A stretch of 64,000 nucleotides of DNA, taken from Bradyrhizobium lablabi (lineage in GTDB: Bacteria > Pseudomonadota > Alphaproteobacteria > Rhizobiales > Xanthobacteraceae). Location: positions 124,001 to 188,000 of the forward strand of contig NZ_JAFCJK010000005.1 of assembly GCF_018131005.1 (NCBI RefSeq). Direction: 5' to 3'. The notes beneath the pieces are model-generated. The model made no database searches and was not told the DNA's origin. It saw nothing but the letters and a program-made list of their open reading frames with translations. Below are positions 35,556 through 43,367 of the stretch, in pieces (positions within the stretch are counted from its first letter, which is position 1; each line of letters starts with the position of its first letter). The position numbers were made by a program, and so were the translations under genes.

Positions 35556-36353
35556 ATGAACGCGCCCGCTGCCGCGACTGAAGACCTGATCTACTCCGTC
35601 GAGGATGGGATCGCCCGCATCACGTTCAATCGCCCGCAGGCGCGCAACGCGCTGACCTTTGCAATGTACGAGCAGATGGCAGCGATCTGCGAGGCCATCA
35701 ACCAGGATCGTTCCATCAAGGCGCTGATCCTGACCGGCGCCGGCGACAAGGCATTCGCCTCGGGCACCGACATTTCGCAGTTCCGTGCCTTCAAGACTGC
35801 GCAGGATGCGCTCGACTATGAGGCGCGCATTGACCGCGTGCTCGGCACGCTGGAGAGTTGCCGAGTGCCCGTAATCGCGGCGATCGCCGGCGCGTGCACC
35901 GGGGGCGGCGCCGGGATTGCCGCCTGCTGCGACATCCGCATCGGCACTGAGACGACGCGGATCGGATTTCCGATTGCGCGCACGCTCGGCAACTGCCTCT
36001 CGATGTCCAACATCTCCCGTCTGGTCTCGCTGGTCGGCCCGGCGCGGACCAAGGACCTGATCTTCAAGGCGCGGCTGGTCGAGGCACCGGAAGCGTTGGC
36101 GCTCGGGCTGCTCAATGAGGTCGTGCCCGACGTGGCAACGCTGCAGCGCCGCGCCGACGAAACCGCGAGGCTTGTCGCGAGCCATGCCCCGATCACGCTT
36201 GAGGTGACCAAGGAAGCCGTGCGCCGCATCCGCCGCACGCTGTCGCGCGACGAGGGCGAAGACCTGATCCTGCGTGCCTACATGAGCGAGGATTTCCGCG
36301 AGGGGATGGACGCCTTCCTCGGCAAGCGCACGCCAAACTGGAAGGGCAAATAG
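35556..36353 (+). CDS. Enoyl-CoA hydratase/isomerase family protein without catalytic Glu pair
   Basis: 265 residues. The crotonase fold is clear from ITFNRPQARNALTFAMYEQM, LTGAGDKAFASGTDISQFRA and AIAGACTGGGAGIAACCDIR. Both positions of the hydratase Glu pair are changed: GGGAG instead of GGxxE, and GFPIARTLGN where family members have xxPE. Hydratase activity is therefore unlikely; an isomerase, thioesterase or lyase role is possible. It ends the aminotransferase/MFS cluster, close behind copy 2, perhaps acting on an acyl-CoA derived from the same compound. Confidence 0.88.
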   Translation: MNAPAAATEDLIYSVEDGIARITFNRPQARNALTFAMYEQMAAICEAINQDRSIKALILTGAGDKAFASGTDISQFRAFKTAQDALDYEARIDRVLGTLESCRVPVIAAIAGACTGGGAGIAACCDIRIGTETTRIGFPIARTLGNCLSMSNISRLVSLVGPARTKDLIFKARLVEAPEALALGLLNEVVPDVATLQRRADETARLVASHAPITLEVTKEAVRRIRRTLSRDEGEDLILRAYMSEDFREGMDAFLGKRTPNWKGK

Positions 36354-36436
36354 CGCTCCTCAAGAGGCGTCCGCCGCCATCTTTTTCCTGCAGCGGGGAC
36401 GTGGCTCATGAGCGCGAGGCCATAGCTCCGCGGTGG

Positions 36437-36450
36437 TTGATCTAAATCAA
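36437..36450. promoter_or_regulatory. FNR/FixK-type box (anaerobox)
   Basis: TTGATCTAAATCAA matches the consensus TTGAT-N4-ATCAA exactly in both half-sites. Its centre is about 82 bases before the ATG of the small secreted protein at 36526. In Bradyrhizobium, FixK2 and FnrN-type regulators activate microaerobic genes from such boxes when placed near -41. With the centre at 36443-36444, transcription would start near 36485, leaving a short leader before the ATG. Confidence 0.7.
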
Positions 36451-36525
36451 AGTGGCCGTGCAGCGGACACGTAGTCAAGTATTGCGCGGCGACGCAAGCT
36501 GTTATTCCTGGATCAGGTGACTTGC

Positions 36526-36951
36526 ATGTCTTTGAAGCGCTCCGCCTGCATTATCGCCGCTGTTCTTTTGCCGGTGGCGGTCTCGATATTGTCAGAGCCG
36601 GCAATGGCCTACGTGAAGCGGATTGCGTCGCTTCCGCAGTCCCTCTGGGGGGTGTGGGCACCGAACGCGGATGCCTGCAACGATGCAGATAAGCTGGCCG
36701 TTGTTCTGTCAGCCAGGTCCTACAAGAGTTCGCAGGCATCGTGTGACTTCATTGACTTAAGCAAAACACCCGGGCCGAACGGCCCAATTTATTCTGCTCG
36801 TGCGCGATGCATCCAGCCGGGACAAACGAACCCCGCAACTTCAAATCTGATCTTTCGCCCAGAAGGTTCGAATCGGATTTCGATCGGTCCTGATTTCAAA
36901 ACTCTCAAGTTAAATCAGAAGTGTGCTGCGGGTCCGCCAAATGCCCACTGA
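36526..36951 (+). CDS. Small secreted hypothetical protein with four cysteines
   Basis: 141 residues from ATG at 36526. A GTG three codons upstream is an alternative. A clear Sec signal (MSLKRSACIIAAVLLPVAVS, cleavage near AMA) precedes a mature part with four Cys (in DACND, ASCDF, RCIQP and QKCAAG), suitable for two disulfides, and a motif-like SLPQSLWGVWAPNADACNDA. The final segment NRISIGPDFKTLKLNQKCA resembles the last strands of small periplasmic beta proteins. I do not recognise the family. The anaerobox upstream suggests expression at low oxygen. It is alone between the glyoxylate cluster and the repeat region. Confidence 0.65.
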   Translation: MSLKRSACIIAAVLLPVAVSILSEPAMAYVKRIASLPQSLWGVWAPNADACNDADKLAVVLSARSYKSSQASCDFIDLSKTPGPNGPIYSARARCIQPGQTNPATSNLIFRPEGSNRISIGPDFKTLKLNQKCAAGPPNAH

Positions 36952-37317
36952 ACTCCGGAGCAGCATCCGTTGGCTACGCAACGGTGCATCCCGTTCCGGA
37001 CGGACGCCCGCTGCCCAATGACGGCTATGGGTCCATTCGCGACCTACGCAGTCGGTCCAGCCTTCCACCCCGATGTCCGTTTTGACCTGAAAGCCGCCTG
37101 ATTGTTGCGCGCACGCGAAATGATGCGATGGGCCCAAGAACGGAAGTCGGGTGCGGCGCCGAGGCCGGACCGGAAGCGCTGCGTCTGGCCAGCCGCCTGA
37201 AATGGATTCCTGGATGCGCAATTGCTCATCATAGCTCGCGCGGAGCCTGTCATCCCGCCGCGTCTCGCGCGGACCGGTTGGCGCGCCTTGAGATGTCGCG
37301 GGAATGGCATCTGCCAC
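36952..37317. other. Non-coding stretch before the dispersed repeat
   Basis: 366 bp with no convincing gene. The part around 37012-37103 resembles, by memory, another intergenic element of Bradyrhizobium that carries the phrase GACGGCTATGGGTC followed by CGATGTCCGTTTTGACC. This recognition is weaker than for the next element. Confidence 0.35.
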
Positions 37318-37760
37318 GAGGCACTGATTTGCCCGACAGGGCAAGTCCATGCACGAGAAATATTTCTGTTTTTCAGAAGTGCAAATCAGTCGTACAATCC
37401 CGCCCGTCTCACCCGATTGAGGGGCGCTTCGCGATCGTCACGAGTGTTGGGTTGGGATGCGGTGGACGCCGATCGCGTGACTGACGAGCACGCGCGAAGC
37501 GGACGGCGAAGTCGTGTGGTCCTGACGCCCCAGTGGCTGGCGTTAAGTTGCGTGGGACTCGTTCTTTCGCAGCGACGGTGACAACCAAGCCCGGTCTCGC
37601 CGAGGAGAGCACGAAGTAAGTCGTAAACCATCGCGCAGGGAAAGCCGGGTTGTTTCCGGTTACACCTGTGGTCCTACCCCCGTGCTTTTTGTTGCACGGG
37701 ACCCATGGGTGCGATCGGCACCCGGCTTTCCCTGCGCCCTCAACTTTCTGAGGGCGGAAC
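37318..37760. repeat. Bradyrhizobiaceae-type dispersed intergenic repeat
   Basis: The stretch begins near GCACTGATTTGCCCGACAGG and ends just past the hairpin CCCTCA-ACTTTC-TGAGGG (37737-37754). It carries phrases I recognise from many intergenic copies in Bradyrhizobium and Rhodopseudomonas, such as GGACGGCGAAGTCGTGTGG (about 37500) and the CGCAGGGAAAGCCGGGT arm (37634-37650). It contains no likely gene: a minus-strand open frame (37409-37780) is the usual spurious call on this repeat. Exact ends cannot be fixed without other copies. Confidence 0.75.
37633..37737. repeat. Long inverted repeat within the dispersed element
   Basis: An 18-bp perfect inverted repeat pairs 37633-37650 with 37720-37737. 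A nested hairpin inside it pairs CCCGTGC (37679-37685) with GCACGGG (37694-37700). The folded form would be a long branched stem, a likely RNA or DNA secondary structure of the repeat family. Confidence 0.75.
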
Positions 37761-37929
37761 GAGACGCAAAACTCGGACAAATCACGTCGCGAGAACGAGG
37801 ATGTATGTCTTCCGTCGTTGCTTCGTTGCTATCGCGTCTCGCAGCGACGGCGCTCCCTCATTCCAAAGTCATACGTCAGGCGGCCGTTCACGGCTTGAAC
37901 TCACCGGCATTATTCGCACAATGACGGTG

Positions 37930-37952
37930 ACCTGCCATTCTTGCAGGTTTTT
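37930..37952 (+). terminator. Hairpin with T-run just before the tctC-type gene
   Basis: ACCTGC (37930-37935) pairs with GCAGGT (37943-37948) around CATTCTT, followed by TTTT. It has the shape of a short intrinsic terminator and lies 28 bases before the GTG of the next gene, so it would end read-through from upstream or act as an attenuator. The stem is only 6 bp. Confidence 0.35.
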
Positions 37953-37979
37953 GCCGAGAGATAGGTAGGGAACAAACAC

Positions 37980-38966
37980 GTGGGACATCTTCTGAAAGCC
38001 ACGGCTGCCGTTGCGGCCGTACTGCTCAGCCCGCCGGCCTTCGCGGGCTGGGAGCCAAGCAAGCCGGTCGAGATCGTGGTCGCAGCGGGTGCGGGCGGAG
38101 CCTCCGACCAGATGGCGCGCATGATGCAGGCGGCGATCCAGAAGAACAATCTCATGAAGCAGCCGATGGTGGTCTCGCTGAAGGGCGGCGCGTCGGGCGC
38201 GGAAGCGCTGATGTATATGAAGTCAAGCGAGGGCGATCCCAACAAGGTGCTGATCGCCTATTCGCTGATCTACATGCTGCCGCTGTCGGCCAAGATTCCC
38301 TTCAACTGGCGCGACCTCACGCCGGTATCGGTGATCGCGCTCGATCAGTTCGTGCTGTGGGACAATGCGTCCGGTCCCAAGACGGTGAAGGAATTCATCG
38401 CGGCAGCAAAAGCCTCGGGCGCGCCATTCAAGATGGGCGGCACCGGCTCCAAGCGTGAGGACCATGTGCTGACCGTTTTCATGGAGCAGAAAACCGGCGC
38501 AAAATTCTCCTATCTGCCCTACAAGTCTGGCGGTGAGGCGGCGACGCAATTGGTCGGCGGGCACACTGAGTCCAATGTCAACAACCCCAGCGAAAACCTG
38601 GAAGTCTGGCGCGCCGGCCAGGTTCGCGCGCTATGCGTCTTCGACAAGGAACGCATTTCCTACAAGACCAAGGTCACGGACACCCAGTCCTGGAACGATA
38701 TTCCGACCTGCAAGGAGGAAGGGCTCGACGTGCAGTATCTGATGCTGCGCGCGATGTTCCTGCCCGGCAAGGTGACGCCGGAGCAGCAGGCTTTCTATGT
38801 CGACCTGTTCCAGAAGGTGACGCAGACGCCCGAATACAAGGACTACATGGAAAAGCAGGCGTTGAAGCCGATCTTTCTCACCGGCAAGGACATGGCGCAG
38901 TTCCTCGAGGATGACGACAAGCTTAATGCCACGCTCATGAACGAAGCCGGCTTCGTCGCGAAATAG
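37980..38966 (+). CDS. Tripartite tricarboxylate transporter binding protein (TctC-type)
   Basis: 328 residues, GTG start at 37980 with AGGGAA about 7 bases upstream. A signal peptide (HLLKATAAVAAVLLSPPAFA) is followed by GWEPSKPVEIVVAAGAGGAS, in which the ligand loop is AGAGGASD rather than the Bug PFxxGGxxD. Other parts, KMGGTGSKREDHVLTVFME and FSYLPYKSGGEAATQLVGGH, are typical of the TctC branch that works with real TctA/TctB partners. Here those partners lie downstream at 41219-43295, on the far side of mtnP and mtnA, all on the plus strand. Confidence 0.88.
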   Translation: MGHLLKATAAVAAVLLSPPAFAGWEPSKPVEIVVAAGAGGASDQMARMMQAAIQKNNLMKQPMVVSLKGGASGAEALMYMKSSEGDPNKVLIAYSLIYMLPLSAKIPFNWRDLTPVSVIALDQFVLWDNASGPKTVKEFIAAAKASGAPFKMGGTGSKREDHVLTVFMEQKTGAKFSYLPYKSGGEAATQLVGGHTESNVNNPSENLEVWRAGQVRALCVFDKERISYKTKVTDTQSWNDIPTCKEEGLDVQYLMLRAMFLPGKVTPEQQAFYVDLFQKVTQTPEYKDYMEKQALKPIFLTGKDMAQFLEDDDKLNATLMNEAGFVAK

Positions 38967-39169
38967 CCATCCGTTCTCGCCGTCCTGCGCACCGCGTGGC
39001 CTGCCGAGCCATGCGGCGCGAGGCGTTGCATCGCTCGACCTTCGAAGCGGAATTGCCTTGCAAGCGGGGCACGCAGTGATTATTGCGCCGCAGTACAGTC
39101 GAACGTCCGGGCGTCCATGATCGGGTTGCGTCAACCCTGTCGTCCGCCCCTGGATCGTCAGGAGTGATC

Positions 39170-40045
39170 ATGACCAAAGCCGTTCTCGGCATCATCGGCG
39201 GATCCGGCATCTACGACCTGCCGGGGCTGGAGAATGTTCGCGAGGAGGCGATCACGAGCCCGTGGGGAGAGCCGTCGGCGCCGCTGCGACGCGGTGAGAT
39301 GGCCGGGCTGCCAATCGTGTTCCTGCCGCGCCACGGCCGGGGGCACGCCCTCTCGCCCTCCGACATCAACTACCGCGCCAATATCGACGTATTGAAGCGG
39401 GCGGGAGTCACCGATCTGGCCGCGCTTTCCGCTTGCGGATCGTTCAAGGAGGAACTGCCTCCGGGCACGTTCGTTCTCGTCGACCAGTTCGTCGATCGTA
39501 CTCACAGGCGCGAGAACTCATTCTTCGGCAGAGGCTGCGTTGCCCACGTCTCGATGGCGCATCCGGTATCGCCGCTTCTGCTTGCGCATGTTGCGGCTGC
39601 GGCGGAAGCCGAGGGCATCGCGTTCGCGCGCGGCGGAACCTATCTTTGCATGGAAGGACCGCAATTCTCATCACTGGCGGAAAGCCTGACCTACAAGGCA
39701 CACGGCTATTCCGTGATCGGCATGACCAACATGCCGGAAGCCAAGCTCGCCCGGGAGGCCGAAATCTGCTACGCCAGCGTCGCGATGGTCACCGATTTCG
39801 ACTGCTGGCATCCTGGCCACGATGCGGTAACGGTGCAGGACATCATTCGTGTGCTGAATTCGAATGCGGAGAAGGCAAAGGCGCTTGTGGCGCGTCTGGC
39901 GCGGGATTTCCCACGCGAGCATGAGCCGTGCCCGATCGGTTCCGACCGCGCGCTGGACACTGCGCTGATCACGGCGCCCGAGGCGCGTGATCCGGAACTC
40001 CTCAGGAAGCTCGACGCCGTGGCAGGACGGGTGTTGAGAGCATGA
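39170..40045 (+). CDS. mtnP: S-methyl-5'-thioadenosine phosphorylase
   Basis: 291 residues from ATG at 39170 with AGGAG 6-8 bases upstream; the frame is open further back but not family-like. Conserved phosphorylase motifs: GIIGGSGIYDLPGLE (phosphate loop), FLPRHGRGHALSPSDINYRA, LSACGSFKEELPPGTFVLVD, TYLCMEGPQFSSLAES and VIGMTNMPEAKLAREAEICY with the purine-site TDFDCWH. It splits methylthioadenosine, a by-product of polyamine and homoserine-lactone synthesis, into adenine and methylthioribose-1-phosphate. The ATGA overlap with mtnA at 40042-40045 couples the two. The length equals that of typical MtnP proteins. Confidence 0.95.
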   Translation: MTKAVLGIIGGSGIYDLPGLENVREEAITSPWGEPSAPLRRGEMAGLPIVFLPRHGRGHALSPSDINYRANIDVLKRAGVTDLAALSACGSFKEELPPGTFVLVDQFVDRTHRRENSFFGRGCVAHVSMAHPVSPLLLAHVAAAAEAEGIAFARGGTYLCMEGPQFSSLAESLTYKAHGYSVIGMTNMPEAKLAREAEICYASVAMVTDFDCWHPGHDAVTVQDIIRVLNSNAEKAKALVARLARDFPREHEPCPIGSDRALDTALITAPEARDPELLRKLDAVAGRVLRA

Positions 40046-41145
40046 AGGTCGACGGGCAACATTTTCGCAGCATCTGGCTCGAGCCCGACGGTTGGTCGGT
40101 CGGTGCAATCGATCAGCGGCGATTGCCGCATGAGTTCATCGTCGCAACGATCACCACCGCGGAAGAGGCCGGCGAGGCGATCCGCTCGATGTTGGTGCGC
40201 GGCGCGCCGCTGATCGGCGCCACCGCCGCCTTTGGAGTGGCGCTCGCGATGCGTGCCGATGCCTCCGACGCGGCGCTCGATCGCGCCTGCAAAATGCTGA
40301 TTGCGACCCGACCGACCGCAATCAACCTGAAGTGGGCGCTCGGCGAAATGCAGCGCGCGCTCATGCCGCTAGCGTTCTCCGAGCGCGCAGAGGCCGCCTA
40401 CGCTCGTGCCCGCGAGATTGCGGACGAGGATGTCGCGATCAACCATGATATCGGCCGCCATGGCCTCGGCCTGATCGAGACTATCGCGGCGACAAAGAAG
40501 CCTGGCGAGCCCGTCAATATCCTGACGCATTGCAATGCCGGATGGCTTGCAACCGTCGATTGGGGTACGGCGACGTCGCCGATCTACCAGGCGCATGATC
40601 GCGGAATCGCAGTCCATGTGTGGGTCGACGAGACACGCCCGCGCAATCAGGGTGCTTCGCTTACCGCCTGGGAACTCGGCCATCACGGCGTGCCGCACAC
40701 GGTGATCCCCGACAACACGGGCGGCCATTTGATGCAGCATCGCATGGTCGACCTTGCCATCGTGGGAACCGATCGCGTCGCCGCCAACGGCGACGTGTGC
40801 AACAAGATCGGGACGTATCTGAAGGCGCTCGCCGCGCGCGACAACGACGTGCCCTTCTATGTCGCGCTGCCGTCGCCGACCATCGACTTTAGTATCGATG
40901 ATGGCATCAGGCAGATCCCGATCGAGCAGCGCGCGGCCAGCGAAGTCACGCACCTCACGGGGCGAACCTCGGACGGACGGATCGAAACCGTGCGAGTGGT
41001 GCCGGAGGGCTCGCCCGCCGCCAATTTTGGCTTCGACGTGACGCCGGCGCGGCTCGTGACCGGATTGATCACCGAGCGCGGCGTGCTGAAACCGGACCAT
41101 GCTGCACTTGCGCGCGCGTTTCCGGAGCGCGCCGGCATCCGCTGA
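40042..41145 (+). CDS. mtnA: S-methyl-5-thioribose-1-phosphate isomerase
   Basis: 367 residues, full length for MtnA. It has the RGAPLIGATAAFGVALAM loop, the active-site Cys in ILTHCNAGWLATVDWGTATS and the catalytic Asp in VGTDRVAANGDVCNKIGTYL, followed by VALPSPTIDFS. It converts methylthioribose-1-phosphate to methylthioribulose-1-phosphate, the product used by the methionine salvage pathway or by an aldolase shunt. No mtnB, mtnC, mtnD, mtnK or class II aldolase gene lies in the window, so the onward route is not shown. It is followed by tctB after 73 bp. Confidence 0.95.
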   Translation: MKVDGQHFRSIWLEPDGWSVGAIDQRRLPHEFIVATITTAEEAGEAIRSMLVRGAPLIGATAAFGVALAMRADASDAALDRACKMLIATRPTAINLKWALGEMQRALMPLAFSERAEAAYARAREIADEDVAINHDIGRHGLGLIETIAATKKPGEPVNILTHCNAGWLATVDWGTATSPIYQAHDRGIAVHVWVDETRPRNQGASLTAWELGHHGVPHTVIPDNTGGHLMQHRMVDLAIVGTDRVAANGDVCNKIGTYLKALAARDNDVPFYVALPSPTIDFSIDDGIRQIPIEQRAASEVTHLTGRTSDGRIETVRVVPEGSPAANFGFDVTPARLVTGLITERGVLKPDHAALARAFPERAGIR

Positions 41146-41218
41146 AGGCCGCATTGACGTCGATTGCGTCTGCACGCTATCCAAATCGCCACTCTCGCCA
41201 GCCAGACCAATCCCATCC

Positions 41219-41761
41219 ATGTCCAACACCGATATCGAAATCGTCGTCGAGGATCCGACCGCGCCCGAAGCCGGCTCGCCTGCCGTTGTCAGCACCGGCG
41301 TCGTTGATGTTGTCGTGTCGCTGCTCCTGCTTGCGCTCGCTGTAACGCTCGGCTGGGACAATTGGCGCGCCGGCGCGTCTTGGGACGCGACTGGTCCGCA
41401 GCCCGGCTATTTTCCATTCTATCTCTCGGTGATCCTCGGCGCCGCGAGCCTTTATGGTCTCGTCGCTGCGCTTGTTTCGCGCCGAGAAGCTTCGGAAACC
41501 TTCGTGACACAGGCCCAACTCCGCCGCGTGATGGCGGTATTCGTGCCAACGCTGCTGTTCTGTCTCGCAACCCAATTCCTTGGGCTCTATGTCGCGAGCT
41601 TTCTCCTGATCGCGGGCTTCATGCGGCTGGTCGGCAAGATCGCGCTGTGGAAATCGCTTCTGACCGCCTTCGTCTTCACCGCGGCGATGTTCGTGACCTT
41701 CGACATCGCATTCGACGTCATCATGCCGAAGGGGCCGCTCGAAGCGGCTCTCGGCCGCTAA
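41219..41761 (+). CDS. Tripartite tricarboxylate transporter small membrane subunit (TctB-type)
   Basis: 180 residues from ATG at 41219 (MSNTDIEIVVEDPTAPEAGS); the frame extends upstream into mtnA but is not likely used. Four hydrophobic segments are visible: VVDVVVSLLLLALAVTLGWD, FPFYLSVILGAASLYGLVAA, RVMAVFVPTLLFCLATQFLG and the closing LLTAFVFTAAMFVTFDIAFD. PQPGYFPFYLSVILG is the TctB signature. It pairs with TctA, whose gene begins 22 bp downstream. Confidence 0.88.
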   Translation: MSNTDIEIVVEDPTAPEAGSPAVVSTGVVDVVVSLLLLALAVTLGWDNWRAGASWDATGPQPGYFPFYLSVILGAASLYGLVAALVSRREASETFVTQAQLRRVMAVFVPTLLFCLATQFLGLYVASFLLIAGFMRLVGKIALWKSLLTAFVFTAAMFVTFDIAFDVIMPKGPLEAALGR

Positions 41762-41783
41762 CAGACCGACAGGACCCCTCGTC

Positions 41784-43295
41784 ATGGAAGCCTTCGGTCT
41801 CCTGGTACACGGCTTTGCGGTCCTGCTGACATGGAAGACGCTAGTGCTGATGATGACCGGGCTCGTGCTCGGTATCTTCGTCGGCGTGCTGCCGGGGCTG
41901 GGCGGGCCCAATGGCGTGGCCATCCTGCTGCCCTTGACCTTCAGCATGGATCCGACCTCCGCCATCGTGATGCTGTCCTGCATCTATTGGGGAGCGCTGT
42001 TCGGTGGCGCCATCACCTCGATCCTGTTCAATATCCCTGGCGAGGCCTGGTCGGTCGCGACCACGTTCGACGGCTATCCAATGGCGCAGCAGGGTAGGGC
42101 GGCGGAGGCGCTCACCGCAGCGTTCACTTCGTCATTTATCGGCTCACTCGTCGCCGTGCTGCTGATTACGTTCCTGGCGCCGATGATCTCATCGTTTGCG
42201 TTGCGATTCGGTCCACCGGAGTTCTTCGCCGTCTATCTCCTGACGTTTTGCTCCTTCGTAGGCCTCGGCCGTGAGGCCAAGCACAAGACGGTGATTTCGA
42301 TGTCGCTCGGGCTGCTGCTCGCAGGCGTGGGCATGGACACGGTGTCGGGGCAGCTCCGCATGACCTTTGGCTCCGCCGAACTGTTGCGCGGCATCAACTT
42401 CCTCGTCGCCGTGATCGGCCTGTTCGGCATCAGCGAGATCCTGCTGACCATGGAAGAGCGCCTGGCGCTGCGCGGCCACGCGGCGGGCATCAGCCTGCGC
42501 GTGGTGCTGTCGGTGTGGAAGGACCTGCCGAAATACTGGGTGACGCTCGCGCGCTCGTCCTTCATCGGCTGCTGGCTTGGCATCACGCCGGGCGGCGCGA
42601 TCGCGGCCTCGTTCATGGGCTACAATCTCGCAAAGCGCTTTTCCAAGGACCAGGAGAGTTTTGGCAAGGGCCGCATCGAAGGCGTGTTTGCACCCGAGAC
42701 CGCCGCGCATGCCTCAGGGACCTCGGCATTGTTGCCGATGCTTGCGCTCGGTATTCCCGGCTCTGGCACCGCGGCAATTCTGCTCGGCGGCCTGATGGTG
42801 TGGGGTCTCAATCCGGGCCCGCTGTTGTTCGTCGAACACAAGGATTTCGTCTGGGGCCTGATCGCCTCGATGTATCTCGGCAACGTCGTCGGCCTCGTTC
42901 TCGTACTGACCACCGTGCCGATCTTCGCCTCGATCCTGCGGGTGCCGTTTGCGGCGGTTGCGCCGATGATCGTGGTGTCCTGCGCGATCGGAGCCTATGC
43001 GATCCAGAATGCTATGTTCGATATCTGGCTGATGCTGGGCTTTGGCGTCGTGGGCTATGTCTTCAAGAAAATCGGCGTTCCGCTGGCGCCATTTACGCTC
43101 GCTCTGGTGCTCGGCAATCGCGCGGAGGACGCCTTCCGCCTGTCGATGATCGGCTCCGGCGGCGACATGAAGGTGTTCTGGTCGAACGGCCTCGTCGGCT
43201 CGATCACCACACTTGCGATCGTGCTGCTGTTCTGGCCCGTGATCGACCAAGCCTTGGCCACCGTCTCGCGCCTGCTGCGGCCGGCGAAGGCGTGA
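41784..43295 (+). CDS. Tripartite tricarboxylate transporter large membrane subunit (TctA-type)
   Basis: 503 residues, about 12 membrane segments. The TctA signatures are present near residue 35 (GIFVGVLPGLGGPNGVAILL) and residue 75 (WGALFGGAITSILFNIPGEA), and in the second half (LALGIPGSGTAAILLGGLMV). It is the cation-coupled carrier for a carboxylate delivered by the TctC-type binder at 37980. The binder is separated from this gene by mtnP-mtnA, which is unusual: the ordinary order is tctC-tctB-tctA without interruption. Confidence 0.93.
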   Translation: MEAFGLLVHGFAVLLTWKTLVLMMTGLVLGIFVGVLPGLGGPNGVAILLPLTFSMDPTSAIVMLSCIYWGALFGGAITSILFNIPGEAWSVATTFDGYPMAQQGRAAEALTAAFTSSFIGSLVAVLLITFLAPMISSFALRFGPPEFFAVYLLTFCSFVGLGREAKHKTVISMSLGLLLAGVGMDTVSGQLRMTFGSAELLRGINFLVAVIGLFGISEILLTMEERLALRGHAAGISLRVVLSVWKDLPKYWVTLARSSFIGCWLGITPGGAIAASFMGYNLAKRFSKDQESFGKGRIEGVFAPETAAHASGTSALLPMLALGIPGSGTAAILLGGLMVWGLNPGPLLFVEHKDFVWGLIASMYLGNVVGLVLVLTTVPIFASILRVPFAAVAPMIVVSCAIGAYAIQNAMFDIWLMLGFGVVGYVFKKIGVPLAPFTLALVLGNRAEDAFRLSMIGSGGDMKVFWSNGLVGSITTLAIVLLFWPVIDQALATVSRLLRPAKA

Positions 43296-43367
43296 CCGCA
43301 TCCCAAGGAGCCGCCTCGACGCCTCATGGTTGGAGATGCGAGGACGAACTCCTCACTATAAGGATAG

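Noticed and set aside
34290..36185. A 631-codon open frame on the minus strand
   Set aside because: It lies exactly opposite the second aminotransferase and the crotonase, both with clear motifs; the translation is His/Arg/Asp-rich and unlike any family. It is a codon-bias shadow.
37409..37780. A 123-codon minus-strand open frame
   Set aside because: It falls within the dispersed repeat and matches the usual spurious protein call on that element; the inverted repeat structure explains it better.
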